Shown here piece by piece: positions 1 to 14,700 of a stretch of DNA of 64,000 nt. Each line of letters opens with the position of its first letter. Within the stretch, counting starts at the first letter, position 1. Below the pieces are notes generated by a model, which worked only from the letters and a program-made list of their open reading frames with translations, had not been told where the DNA came from and did not search any database. The stretch lies in contig NC_092562.1 in the NCBI RefSeq assembly GCF_037975245.1, positions 16,054,521-16,118,520 of the forward strand, given 5' to 3'. This stretch comes from Apostichopus japonicus (lineage: Eukaryota; Echinodermata; Holothuroidea; Aspidochirotida; Stichopodidae). The position numbers and the translations under genes were made by a program.

Positions 1-3000
1 TGGCACTCGAGATGTTTATTGACCTCGTTTATTTCACGGACAGATTCATCAATTTGAACTGAATAATACACAAGGTCTATTTATGGCAGGCCGTGTTATT
101 GGATCAATGCATTCATTACGCATCAACTGACTCCCCAAAGTGGTTTTAAGGAAGGAAGCTTCAAGCAGGTCGCACAAATGTGCGACCAGGAACAACCGTG
201 GATGCACTAACAAACAAACTGGGGGGGGGGGGGAACGTTCTAGTCACGTGGGTCGGGACGGATAGTTTGTGGTGCAGATGTTCTAATTATCATGTCATTT
301 GCATTATTTACCCACAGTCTGTTTACTCCACAAAGCGGGAGCTGTTTTGATGTTTTTTTTTGCTGTGATGAGCAGAATTTTATTGTCAGTTTGGAATACT
401 AGATCTAGATCTTTATCCATGCATTTCTTTGTGAGAGATTTTCAGGTTTGGAGGATGGTGGCATTACAAAACAACAGTTTGATGACAAACACAAATGTAT
501 TTAATCTTATAGTGGAACATTAATATGAGCTCTGAACTGCTCTTGGGGGTATTTTCTTACTTAATTTAAGTAAGTCAGTCTGGTAAGAACACTAAATAAG
601 TAATTTGATATTGCAGTTCATCTATGGGATACTGGATTTCTTTTTTCAAAATGGAGAATGAATAACTGTCCCACTTAAAAAGGTGGGGTGGGGATAGTGC
701 CTGAAATGTGCTTACTTTTGGTCTTCATGGCACTGTATTAACTTAAAGGTCAATGATGAAGACATAAAAAAATGTTGACCACAAAATCAATCACAACCCC
801 TTTGCCTCTCTCTGCCCCACCCCAAAAAATTGCCTCTTCCAATTACTAAAGATGAGTGTTTGGAGAAGCTTGAAATAATTCTTCCTTTCTTAACTTCTTG
901 GACCTCATCCCTAGTGATGAATGCATTTCTTCATATGACAACCTTAATCATCATCCGTTAAGATTGGAAGTAAGGGAAGACAGTGATGACACACCAAGCA
1001 ATTCTCCAAAACAACTATTTCTATCATCAAACAATTTATAAGACAGAAAACATGAATCCAAATCACCGAGACACAGATGATAATACCTATCCAATGCTGG
1101 TAACGTGGGAACTTTGTCCTTGGCTTCGGAATGACCGATAAGATCCTGTTTTCTTGTGACTCATCTTCTAGCTCTATTAGATATATACACACACAAGTAA
1201 TTTACTGTCAAGACCATCGCATCCGGATGATATTGCCACATCCCCCCCCCCCCCCCCCCGAATCTGCAGAGTATCATCTTAATTAAGTAAATTGACAATT
1301 CCCACGGCAACTCTTTCATTACGAAAGTAGACGACAACAAGAAATGTGTACCCAAGATTTTTGCATAGCGTTACATACAGTGTGAAGTGTTTGATACAAA
1401 ATATATGTGTTAAAGAAGATGACAGAAATATAGTAGTGTGGCTTTATAATGTGGGTGTTGTTTTTTTTATTCTTTGACAGAATTGTTAATAATTTATTTC
1501 TTTAAATGAAATTGAAAGACTTTATTATTGGATATTTACGATTTTTTGTTTACATTTTCCATGAAGAAATATATAAGCCATTACAACATATGAAAATTTG
1601 CACAGTGAGCGATTGGTACAACATAGCAAAGTGTGATACAAATATGGCCAAAGCTACCACACGTCATTTTATGATAAATATCAAATCATAAAGCTGTCTA
1701 TAGCTGTTTTGCAAGTTTGTAAATGCTAAATTTAATTTATAGTCCTTGATGGGAATCTTCAAAGTTTGGTTTCAATTTGGCAACTTCAACTTTGGTTTCA
1801 AAGTTGCAAAAGTGGCAATGCAGCTCGCATCTATTGAAAAATACCCTCGAGTAATCGAGGATATAAAAATGAAAAGGGATTAACTTGACATAAATATTCA
1901 TGAACGGTAACAATATTATATTTGATAGAGAAGAAAGATAACAATATCTTTTTGTTCTGAAAGAGAGACTTGACTGTCTCTTATAGTAAAGAAGATGTGA
2001 TACTTGCTCCATCCTGCCTGCTTTAGGATTTGTTAACAAATAAGACCAAGAAGAGGCCAATAAAACTTCTGAATATCCAGAAAAGATTTGTGCTCTTCAC
2101 TAATACTGTATCTATATACTCAAGGAACAGTGTTAGTGTTCAACATTTTTTGTAGCTCATTTTTGGAGGCAGTTAAGACTTTTTTCTTAATATAAACATG
2201 TTAAGGTTCCTTTGTACAAATCCCTGCTATACACTATAGAAATTAAACATTATATATAACATTATATCATAATATATCTTTTATTTAATATTATATATAA
2301 TATAATATATAATTTATTATATTATAACATAAATACTATATGTAATAATATAATATATAGTACAATATATAATATTTTATAGTATATTATATATAATATA
2401 AAATATTATATATAATGTTATATATCATATATATATTGTATATAAGAAATATAACATTAACTGCTATACATTACAGATTTACAGAATAGAAATTTCGAAT
2501 AGCATTTTCCAACACTAGACTGGATTCATTATTCCCCCGTGTCCTGATAAATCTGGTAAGATGACAAATACACCAAAGCTCTGTGCCTATTGTGTGACAA
2601 CAAATGACAACCATGCCAAGAAAATAAAACAAAAGACTGAATGGATAAAAAATGCAGTACTTAGAAGTCTTAGAGCAATTAATTAATTTGACATTAGCCA
2701 AGATAAGAATATTCTTTGTTTGTTTTATACAAACAAGAAGACAATTATAATATTTCTTGAATCAGTTTGTTGACATTTTATGAATAGAGTGGAGGCAATT
2801 AGACAATGCGAGTACTATGGTTGCCTAGCAACCAGAAATTCACAACCCTAAAATATTTTGTTTCCTCAAGGTTTTCTTTAATTTAACTATTATATATGAC
2901 ATTGCAAAACTCAGCAGGTGGACTGAATTCTCTTTCAAGATTTATTTTAAGGTTTTAGATTAATTTTAACCGGAAATTAATGCATCTGTTTGTTTGGTTA

Positions 3001-5624
3001 TATATACTGATGAGAACTCAAATGGTGATGTGATATGAGATTAACTGGGTGAGAGTATGTATTTATTGTGATATACTGAAACTGTTCTCCTGTACCATAT
3101 GTTACAATGTGTTAAAACACTGGCTACAATTTGTGAGAATGTTGGTTGATTTTGGATCTTGTTGATTAAAGAGTGACGTTTTCAACATGCGGATCCTAGT
3201 TAATAACAGCTTCTAGTTATAAATCACTGCTGTTTGGAGTTCTGTGATATGAACTGTGTTGTAAAGACGTGTGCACTGACAGTTTGCCAAAACGACTGTG
3301 AAATCCATTCCACGCCATCGTGGTACATGAAAATAACAGGACAGAACCTGCATGAAGTTAGATTACACAGGGCAACATTGATTACAAAGTGGGGGGTGTA
3401 CAGGGCAAAGAATTTGATTTTTCTGACTTCACACACGAAATGGGGTACTAAAATGAAGACATAAACTGATGACAATGTAAATTGATCACATGATCAAATC
3501 ATCATGAAATGAAATATCTGCTGGCTTTAGTAATCACTTTATATTTGGAAGGGTTATTTAGAAACCAAACAATCAAAAGGAAGCCATAGAATAATTTGGT
3601 GTACAAATTTTGCATGGCAGTTTTGAAGGCTCTGAGCTTTGTCTCCTATAAGGTACTATGGTTTCTGTGTACAAAACATTACTATGCATCTTTGAATAGC
3701 AATTTTACCATTTTGTAGGGCATTTTGTGATGCGAAACCGGATAAATTATCCCCTGGAAGCCCAACAAATATTCTTCGGTTAGTTTACAACCCACATCTC
3801 AATATCTCCCTCCTGACTCTTAGATCATGCACATGGTGATTTGCAGTGATATTTAACTGGCAGACAATAGAACTGTGTATCAGGAAGAAAATTACTGCTA
3901 GTGTTAAAAATGCAATCTCAATGACTTGCACCAACTGCTTCCCGGATAAATCCATAATGTTTTCCAGAAAATGCAACTGGGACGGTAGTTTGGGATGTCA
4001 TCAGGGAAAATTTTTATCAAACGTGTGTTTGATTTTTAGCGTCAGTCTCTGAAAGTTTTCTCTTGAGATGTCACCTTGAGATTCACAGAACAACAGCGAT
4101 GAAAGAAGCGACTAATCAGAATACATCACATTTCCTGTTTCCAGCTCAGTTGCCACGATGTTGTATCTGATTCTGCTTGTGCCATATACATTCATTAATT
4201 TCATCTTTGTGACACAACCTACTTTTCAGGGAATGGTTTTGATCAATTTATGCGGAAAACTGTTCAGCAAACATTGTTTACATAATAAAGCTGTGCCACA
4301 TGATTAGCACTATCATCGCTGGAGTTTATTTTGGTTTCAACCCTTTCTGAGAAAAATGTCATAAGGTACAAACAAGGGTAACGCAAATAGCTTCTTGAAA
4401 CACATCGATTCTTTTGGCTTCGGGGGTATGGCTGGCTTGAATTTGGAAGATAATTGTAACCATTTGTGGCAGAATTGAGATGACGACAGTTGTTATCTTT
4501 AACCGACGACAGATTTTCTTAAATCGGTTTACAGAAAGTATGCAGCCTGAAACGGGTTTAAAATCGGTTAAAGTGCTGATTTCAATCGTTTCCCAAAACA
4601 GCAAACATATCAGACCAGGCCTCAAAATTGGGGCAATTAACTGGATAAATGCCAGTGGATATAGCCAAAACCCCCCCCCCCAACCCCCAAGAAAAAAACA
4701 CCCGGTAACTTTCAGCCAGAAAACATTTACATCTTCAGCACTTGGTTTGTTGGTTATCAATCGTCAGTCAAATTATTGCATGAGCCTGATTTGCGTACCT
4801 AATATAAGCCCTGTGTTACTGCTTATCATAAGCAAAAATTATTGCCCTGCTCTCAATGGCCTGTACGGTAACTGACATGTGTGGTGTAATTTAGGATAAT
4901 GCCAGTGGGAACAACTCGATTGTAGCGAATGGAATATTTTAACAAATGGAATTTTTATGGCAACTAGCCAAAATCGTGAAATTCTAGTGAGAACAGGATT
5001 GACATTTTTTTTCCATCAAGCCTAAAGGAGTGTAAGAGGATATTAAGCAGGTTTGCTGTGAATTGGCTGATTCAAGTTATAAGAAAATAAGTGATCCACT
5101 GCTAATGGGATATTACAAGCTTCCTTACTACTTGTAGCAATGTCAACAATGTAGTACATGAAGTCAAACAAGTTTCTACTGTTCTTATCAATAGATATAA
5201 AAGAATAATTTTCCAACCAGAGTAATCTACAGGATGTAGGGGTGACCAAACTTTAGACTAGATCTCTAGAATAAATCAAATCTTTTTAATATTGAAGACC
5301 ATTTCTGATGCAAGCATCAAAGATAAGATTTACCGGGGCGTGTAATCTTAAAATGGTGGAATTCAGTCCATGAAAAGAGTTTACCATATTTTCTGTTGGT
5401 TGTGATGGAAGAGATATTCCTAGGGAAACTCTACGGCGGCAATAAAAGCAATTCAACATTGAATGTGATGGAATCACAGAAAGGGGGTTCACAACAAACA
5501 AAACTCCTGCTCTCTCCCTCTCTCTCTCTAACCTACGGCATCGAGGTTAACGATGATTGGACATTTTGCTGTACCTGTGATTATCATGGCTATATGTACA
5601 CAGATACACACGATTCTCACTTAC
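1..5624. other. Sequence downstream of SMC2 exon 23: no exon recognised
   Basis: I searched for the final SMC2 exon (the SLKEGMF and FKTKFVDG blocks) on the minus strand and did not find it. The stretch holds poly-G (221-233) and poly-C (1242-1259, 4671-4681) runs and a long TA-rich tract (about 2220-2455). The many short ORFs show no family resemblance. It is probably the last SMC2 intron. Confidence 0.5.
2220..2455. repeat. TA-rich low-complexity tract
   Basis: About 235 bp of almost pure A/T made of irregular TATAATATAT units. Confidence 0.9.
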
Positions 5625-5772
5625 CTGGGAGTGTTTGAAGTGGGTGCGCAGCATCATACCGATATTCTGGGTATGAGAGAGATCCAGGGCAGCGTCTACC
5701 TCATCCAGGATATACAGAGGAGCAGGTTTGAAGAGAAGCAGCGACAAGATGAGGGACAGGGCTACCAGCGAC
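5625..5772 (-). CDS. SMC2: SMC2 exon 23 (residues 1090-1139, Walker B)
   Basis: It contains Walker B and D-loop [10 protein letters not shown] (1111-1120), then [19 protein letters not shown]. Acceptor AACAG|GTC and donor CAG|GTAAGT, phase 0. The clear donor shows that at least one more exon follows downstream. Confidence 0.95.
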
Positions 5773-8700
5773 CTGTTATTAACAGAAAGTAACAATCATC
5801 AGGATAATATATAATAAATAATACAAAAAAAAACAAAATTACATGTATACTTGAGGCAAATGCCATAGTGTCCACCACTCAGGTTCAAAAGACATGACAG
5901 TAAAAACTGAGCTGATGGATAAAACAGCGACACATGATTTGACGAAGGACTGCAATGTCAGTATTAATGAACTAGTTTTGAGATATTTGAATTGCAGCAG
6001 TGTTAGACGACCTCTATGACGTAACTGATACGACCATTGCTTTATTATATTTAAAAGTTGAGTGTTAGCTCAGTGTTAGCTCAGTGGTTAACTCCGGTGC
6101 CTTTTAATCATAAGGTCCCGAGTTCCAGTCACTCCAAGATTAATGTATGTCGTCCAGTTACTGAGTTGTTGATGATTCATAATCATGGACGTTAAATATG
6201 AATCTAAGAGACTGACTTCGGTCAGCTTGCGGCTTTGATAAACCAATGAGGCTTCTTTGTGAGTTCCTGCTTGCAGGAGGATCTAAAATACATACATACA
6301 TACATACAAAACCAAGAAACATTGGCCTGACCTGCGTGGAGTTTTTGTCTTGTGTGTACTGCACGACAAAACCACATGAATATTTAGTTCTTTAATCTTG
6401 CAGAGGATAGAGTGAGCATTCCCTGCCTCTGTTTGTTCTCTCATCGTGGAGTCAATTCTCCATCTTGAGTAATAATTAACTTACCTTTGTCCTCCACTGA
6501 GTTCATTCAGGCTTTCCTTCCAGGTATCACCGAATGCTACCCTGACAGTAAGTCCATCAAGGACGGTCAGACCCTCTGGTGGTTCCAGCTTAGCATTGGT
6601 CCCTGGTAGTAACGTGGAGAAGATTGAACCAAAATCCTGTAGGCAGAAAATGGAGGAAGTTTTTTAGCATTCATATATTATAGCATTCATACATATTTTA
6701 TACATTATAGCATTCATACTTACATTAATTATAGTATTAATATATTATAGCATTCATACATATTACATATTATAGCAATCATACATATCATAGCATTCAT
6801 ACATGGTACATCATCCCGAAAGAAAGACAGTATTTTCCAGGACAAAGATAAAATTCATCAATATTTGATATTTGTTCATGCTATCGCACAGGTTTTCTTG
6901 CAAGTCCTTTAAATGTATGCAGCATTCTGATTGACCCACAAAGCAATACGCAGTGTCAGGACAGCACAAGTTCACCCGAAATGCCTAAGGTCAGATTTCA
7001 AAAGTAGCAATTGGTAGGGTCACAGTTCCAATAAGGGCAAAGTGATCCCCCCCCCCCCAACATTCCACCCCATCAATATCAGGGCTACCAACTCATCGAT
7101 TATAATGCTTATAAAAACTACCTGTATGTAAAACACTGTCTTGTAGTCAGTCTGTACAAGTTCATATTCTAGCATAGTTGCTCCTCATGGACTTGATTTG
7201 TATTGTTGGGGGGAAGTACTCATGCTGTGTGGTACTCATGCTACAAGTCAGATGTACATTGATATGAACTGATATTGATAGAGACCAGTGCTCACCTTAT
7301 TCACTTGTTGCCAAGCTTTTCTCAATGCTTCGTTTTTCTTTTCATCCAGTTCTTTAATGGTGGCCATAATCAGAGACTTGTCTTTTGCTACTATCTGCTT
7401 CTTCTTGATGAGATCATTGTACTATTCAAGAAAAAAAAAGAAAAAATAGGAAAAAAAGAAAACGTGAACAAAAAAAAAGGGGATCCGAGTTATAAATTGC
7501 CTTTACGGAAAAACTGACATAACACTCATTTGAATTTAACACACAAATAATGAACATGGATGAAACTGTCGTAAACATAAACTCATGTGATGTTAATACA
7601 CAAATGATAACAATGGAAATGTAGGAAATAAACAACAAATATACCTGATTTTACTGTTTTCAATCTCTAAAGATAAACAAATTTGGACCATTAGAATTTT
7701 AATGACCTTGCCTGGTTGCCACAAAGGTCACCTCTATCCTTATATACAGTTCAGGGTGCAGAAGTATAAATAGACTTCCATTACTCAGAATGGAGTGTGA
7801 ATAAATTAGTCATGTGTTCAGATTGTCTGGGGGGGGGGGTTCTCATGAATATTCACGATGTTAATAGCACATCACATATCAACTCCCAGGTTAGGAAACT
7901 TGAAGTTTCCTTAAATGTTGAGATGACTAGAAAAGCAGACCAGTATTTTCACTTTCATATTTTCACTTACACAGGAATGAGCCTGGGGTAAAAAAAAAAG
8001 CACAGAATTTTGCAAAACTTGTGGTATATGCTCCAGTTGCATATGCTACAGTGTGTTAGGATGATAGTTTTTGTCCCTGAGGTACAAAAGAAATCACGGA
8101 TATTGCGCGAATTCGCGGAAAAAGCTCATGCCTGCTTACAGAGATGAATCTACTGGTCAAAATTAACTGTTTGAATGGTGAGTGATATCATGGAAACTCA
8201 ACTAAAAATGTCTTCTTTAAAACCTGCAAATCCTTTGTCTGTTGAGGAAAAGGCTTCCAACACACTTGCCTTTTCTCAGTAACTGTCAAACACAGCGACC
8301 ACATGACCATCACTTTAATCTAAACAGGAAGAGTTTAGTATAAACAACTTAAAACAAATATACAATTTCACCATTTTCCCTTATTGTTTATTTATATCCC
8401 TTTTAAAAGCTCTGATGAAACAATAAAATGTATCAAATAATCATTTTTGTGTGTGGTGCTATAAAATCCTACCATTTTTACTTTAAAATAATTTTTTTGG
8501 AGCCAGACTGCACGGCTGATTGATAGAACTTTCAATTTCACGTATTCATTAATTAAAGGAAAGTGCATTCTGGTTATCAAAGTGTTTCTTGTTTCCCTTC
8601 TTTTCAATTGAGACTTGATACTATAAACCTATCCCTCATGATCGTTTACTGACTTGATACTATAAACCTATCCCTCATGATCGTTTACTGACTGTATATT

Positions 8701-11700
8701 TTTGCATCAATAAAATTCTTCATAGAAAGAAAAGTTTCCTTCTTACTTATTAACTTAAAGGAACATTCCATGAAGGCACAGCTTCCCATATTTAATGTTG
8801 CGGCTGAACAAACAGTAGGTAGAGTAATATAGTTTTAGGACTCATTCAGCAAAAAATACAAAATTTTTCAAAATGTCAAAGATCTAAATCAGAAGACATT
8901 ATAGTCTAACTCATCCATAACCATATTTCTAACCTCCGTTGTCATTATAAGCAATCTCTCTCACTCTCTAAAGTCTTAAAAAAATTGCAAGTCTCCTTTA
9001 AAGTTCTCCTCATAAGGTAAACAAAATACTCAATAAGGAAGAGGTGGAAGAAAGAGAGAGTTTGTCTAGAAATTTTGACCCCTTTTGAAGCATAACATTC
9101 CAAGGCTATAAATAATCACCTTCTATTAGAAAAAAAAAAAAAATGCAAAAGAACCATATATGAATAAGGTCGGCCATGAGGGTTGGAAGCACACTTATAA
9201 ATTGCTAACATTTTTTACTGCAAGAATAAGAGCATATCTGTTGCAAAATGTTCATACATTTTCAGCATAACACAAGGTCAAAGACAAAACGGGGGTGTTC
9301 AGATACCATACAGAGATATCATTGGCTATGTCCATAACTGACTGAAGGTCTAGGCATGTATATGTTACAAAATATTTTGTGCGTGCATAATCCATACGCT
9401 TAGTTGAACGTACAATGTAGCTAGTACTGACAATCCATTGCAAAATTTTAACACATGATCAGGCTGCATAACACAACATTGCAAGGCAAACGTGTGTTCA
9501 TATATCTTTCCACATTAAAGACATTTTCAGTTGGTCCACAACTGATATTTTGTCCCCATTCGTTTTACTTCATTTCACATAAATTTAAATGCAAAAAACT
9601 TTGTAAGTTTGCATTTTGTTTCTTTAGATGGTTAAGGAAGGGGGAAGAGGGCAGGGGGTGGGGTGAGACTGAAAGGGTTACTAGCCTGAAGACAGTTATT
9701 GACATTTCAAGTGACTTAATGAAATGCTTGCACTACATTCCCATGACCATCAACTAAGCTGTATTGATTTTTGGATGAATGATAATTTTTGATAATTTTT
9801 AAATTATTTGTACAATTTTTGCCCATAGTAAAACAAAGATTTTGCTTTGATATCATTTAGTTCCATGAAGACAGAAATAATGACTTTCAGAAAGTAGGGG
9901 AAAATTTTACGAAACGGTTTTCAATTATCCATAGCCATTGCTGATTTCCAAGATTATTAATATTTTCCAAAATTGTTTCAATATTAAAGCCAATTTATCA
10001 TGGCTTTTTCCTGCCCTGGTTAATTGCTCTCTGTTTTCATGGCTGTTCCACAGAAGGATGGAACGGTTCTTAAATGTCAAGTAAAGTCACCGTAGCTCGA
10101 GGGAAATGAGTGAAGTGTCTGTGGGAATAGAATAGACCGCCAAGCTGTGACATTTACTCGAAGCAAACAAATATTCACATCCATGCATGATGGTACTTGG
10201 TTTGAACTCAACCTTACTTTCATTAGATCAATGTCTACTTGAGGAATTTCAAGACCTCAACTTTGCAATACGAAAATTATCATCTCTACCTGTTTTATGC
10301 CTTTTGTTCACATTTTGCAAGTCAAGTCTATAAATATCAAAGTTCCTATCAACGTTTCAAAGGTACGTTTGTAGTTTTCTGACTTTATCCAAAACAACAC
10401 ATAGAATACAGAATCTGTCTAGTATGACTAGCTCCTTACATAAGCACATATTTATGACCAGAGGACAACGTTTGCTGTTAAATTAACAGCAGAACGCCTT
10501 AACCAGAAAGAGGCAAGAACGACTCATTTTTTTGTTTCGTGTCAACTATCCGCATAATTTCTCATGGGGAGGATTTTTATCTTGTAACTGAATTGACTGT
10601 GCAGGATGGAAAGGCTCTAGTTTTGCTCCTCGATGCTAGAACACAGATACCAGGAGTTACAGTTTAGTGAACGCTCTAACAAATACTTTTCTCTGACAGA
10701 TATTGTTTGTTTCTCGCTACAACACAGTAATAATATATATATTGACCAGTTTTGTCCCGTTCAGCCTTCCTTATCCCTTTTGCCATTACCAAGAGCTACC
10801 CTCATTGTTCTTTTTAAATATGTGTATCTTATATGATTGAAATTAGGCTGTCAAGTGGGGCAATACCGATATGAAAGTTTATCAGTAAAACAATAGGTTC
10901 TTGCAAAGTAATTACAAGTTTGAATAAAATCAGCATGAAGGTGTAAAAGGATATATCAAGATGAAAAGGAAACAGGATACACATTAATTACTCCGACCCA
11001 TACCTCACCCCCCCCACCCCCTCTTTTACATGTGACCAAATAGAATGACAAAAACAAAGAAAGAATACAAGCATCCATCCCTAAAGGACCTACCTTTTCT
11101 TCTGCCTTGCTTAACATGTTCATAGCTCTCATATTGACATTTTTGCTAAGTTTCTCCTTGGTTTCTTGTAGCTTCTGTAATTTCCTTCCGACCTCCTTCG
11201 GGTCCTTACTCTCGAAATCATAGGCGGTGTTGGGTTGACCAAAGTACTGTTTCTCCGATGCAATCCACTCATATTTAGCTTGAAGACTTTCCACCTGCCA
11301 ATTGAAAGGACGGACACAATTAGATTAAGGTAACGAGGAAAACAGCACTGAAATATCTTAGAAACACTCTTCTATTTCTTGTCAGTGTTGCTATTTCATA
11401 TTGAACGAAACAATGATACATCAAAACTTTCAATCAGTTCATATCAGTTGTAAATTTTGTCTCTTACATAACAAGAACTGAGTAATATCAAGTATGCTGT
11501 TTTTAGCTTGAACATACATCCACAAATAGTGTTCGACCGATTGTATGACAATCGGTTTTACCGATTACCGATTAATTCCTGTGACAATCGGCCGATTACC
11601 GATTATTTCAAAATTTTCGTGGAACTGGCCTAATGTATGATTTAGTGTTATGCATGATTACCAACTTCTAGGCCAATACAATCAAAGATGTAAATGAACG

Positions 11701-14700
11701 ACTTAACTTTTCACAGTAAAGATTAATGGAGTAAGTGAAGAACACTGTTATACATACATAGGGCGATGTACGATTATAACGAGGAGTCGCAATATTGCAA
11801 TCCCGCCACAACACAGTATTGTACAGACTACAGGAGGGGGGAAATAGTAGCCATTGCCTCCGAAATGAAAAATGAAAAAGTTAGGGACAGCTTTTACAAC
11901 TGCTATTAGAACCATTATCAGTGTTGCAACTCCAACGTAACTAAAGTAAAAAGTTTATCGCACGTAAATAAAATATTCGTTATTTCGTTAGCTGATATTG
12001 AAATATATTATTTGATATGAAAAATAATGTGTAGGCCTATGACTAGTAAGAGTAAGTTGGCCTGACGTTTCGATCCTAGCAGGATCGAAATGTAATGCCA
12101 CATTACTTAAAACATATTCTTACACAGGCTTTTTAGTGGATAAGCAATTTGCTAACAATTTTATTTTATTATCAAAAATTAAACAATCCCGAAAGTTTGC
12201 TTCAAGTTTTCAATGATTACCATCTGCACGGTAAAATTTCCGATCGAACGAACGTTGTTTCAAACGATCTTACACAGTAAGTCAATGGCGCCTCTCCATT
12301 GACTTAACTACATGTGGGAGAATTCGCACACTAAAGTCCCATTGACTTTGTCGCGGCATGTCACTGGAAATCAGACTTGCTTTTAGTCGGTTGCGGTAAG
12401 GAGTTTGGTTACTGTTAGCAACTTAGCACATATGGTACATGCGGCATTGGAAAAAAGTTGCGTCGGGTTTTTCGCAAAAATATGCGTAAGAATGTTTGCC
12501 TAATCACAAAATAATGTAATGCAGTAGAACTACTGAGGACTGTCGCCAAACGTGTTTAGGGATTTTTAGTAGTATTTGGAGCCTTGATTTCATCATTTTA
12601 TGTCATTTGTAAAATCTTGGGCGCATTTTCAAACTTAACAGTTCTGAAGCTCAACCGTTCTTCAGCCAGACTAGCCTAATGTACGTAGATCTCACAATGA
12701 ACAAAGCCTAATGTTATTGTCTTCACTTTCCAGTTTTCACCTATGGTGAAATGGCCAAAGTGGTTCAAAAGTATATTGATTTGGTGTTTTTATTTAGTAT
12801 AGACAATTAATCTTTCTTATCAATCGTTTAACATGATGACAGGTGGTTTTGTTAGATGTAACAATCGAAGCAAAAAAATGTACGTCGTCCCCCTAAGCTT
12901 ATCGCGGGTATACTGTATGTTGTTACCCGGATATACTGCATAATGTTAACTGCCATAACTGGATAGTGCATCGAACAGCATTTGTACAAACTCGCGTGAG
13001 GGACTTGAGGTACCGTTACATGGTAGATTAGCGCACCTTCCCCGGCTATGAATAGCATTGAATCGAAAGATCAAAATTTTTCTCCTGCTGTGGTTGTGGT
13101 GTATCAAAAGCGCGGAAAAATACAATCCTTTATGTGGAACGTAATAATCGGTTCCAAATAATCGGTAGCGCAATGGATTTTGCCGATGCCGATTATTTAC
13201 CGATTGTCTGATAATTGGCCCGATGCCGATTGTCTAACTGATTATCGGTCGAACACTATCCACAAATACTTAGACAGACACTGTTGCAGCTTAGATCTCT
13301 TTCCTACAATAATATTACCACAAAAGATGCATACCCTTATCCTCCCACCCCTCCCCCCTCCCCCCTTAAGTTTGCCCTCTTCCCGATGTTTGTAATATAA
13401 TAGGTGTGGATAATCAGAAACCTGTTTCTACCACCAGAAGAATGTTAACTACATCTCCTTTAACATCACATGAAATGTGATTCCCAGATGAGTGTCTGAA
13501 ACTTAACAAATGACTTTACTCTCATTTTATTACAGACATCCATGAAAAGTTTTTATTTCACAGAGCCAATCAAGTTAGACGTGTCTCTCACCAACACCAC
13601 CCACGTTTGCAACAACCATTTCTTACGGTCCTATCTACACTCCTCTTGTTTCGAGAAGAAGCAGACCCTGTCACCACGGTACATTACGGTATAACATACT
13701 AACCTTATTAGAGGCATCTTTGCTGTCCCGTTGAAATTTGCTGATTTCATGTTCCATTTCTTTGATCTTCAGTTGTATTTCTTGGTCTTCCTTACATAGC
13801 GCTTGTCTCTCTCCTACTTTGGTTTGGATGTCCACGTTTCTTCCCTTTAGTATCTCCTTCTGGTCGTTCAGGGCTTTCTTGGCCTCTGCTACCGATTTCT
13901 GGAATGGTAAAGAGAACAAACATGTGTGGTAGGTAATAGAGTTAATAGAATCGGTGCAATATGACATTTCTTTTCCCTCGTATCTTTATATATCTTAATT
14001 TTTAATTCCCTTACAAAATATTTTTGGGATACATCTAACTACAAACCATGCCCATTTTCAACTCTTAGTCATCAATCTAGTCATCATGAACTTTTCCCTG
14101 CTACACTTATCATGTAACATTGGCCAAATATGAGTGTCAATAAGCAGATGGAACAATAAATTCAGTTATAAAAAAATTCACAAGTACAGACGAAATTACA
14201 ACGCCCTTCGCATCAGTAACATGCGGGAGTGATGGGTACCATGCCTAAGTTTAGCATGCAGGCCTATGTTGGTTAACTATGAGTTTTACATTTTATACTA
14301 TGTCATACATCTATTTTCTGGTACCTTACTTCAGTGGCCATGTTTGAATCTTACTACAAGCCAATAATTAACATAACCATAACCAAACATGGTTAAGCTA
14401 GATGACAAGGGTAATTGAAATATGTGTTTTTCATCTTTTCAAGACTTGTTTACCAGAATCAACATCAGCTTAATTGCAACGTGCAATATAATGGAATCTT
14501 TTCTGCATGCTTGACACCTCATGACTAAGGGTATAAACCAGGGGTGGGCAACCTTTTTGAATGAATGGGCCAGATATGCGGGGTGAAAAATTGACTGGGC
14601 CACACCTAACCAACGACCTGCTGTTGATTTCAAACCTTTGATTCCGAGGACTTTCAAGCAATAGGTGTGTGTACTTAATCTGTATTCACAAAACACATGT

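Larger units (their letters stand above)
7422..11093 (-). other. SMC2 intron 20 (3.7 kb)
   Basis: This is the largest SMC2 intron. It holds poly-G (7829-7839), the 39-bp duplication, a possible TTAA element (8755-9001) and A-rich tracts. I saw no exon-like sequence. Confidence 0.7.

Noticed and set aside
1765-1790. Candidate for the missing SMC2 last exon (KLKPNFED reading)
   Set aside because: The resemblance is a few residues by chance, and no SLKEG block or acceptor is in register.
4359-4875. Overlapping ORFs of about 130 codons on both strands
   Set aside because: They include poly-C-encoded proline/glycine tracts, resemble no family and lack exon-like borders.
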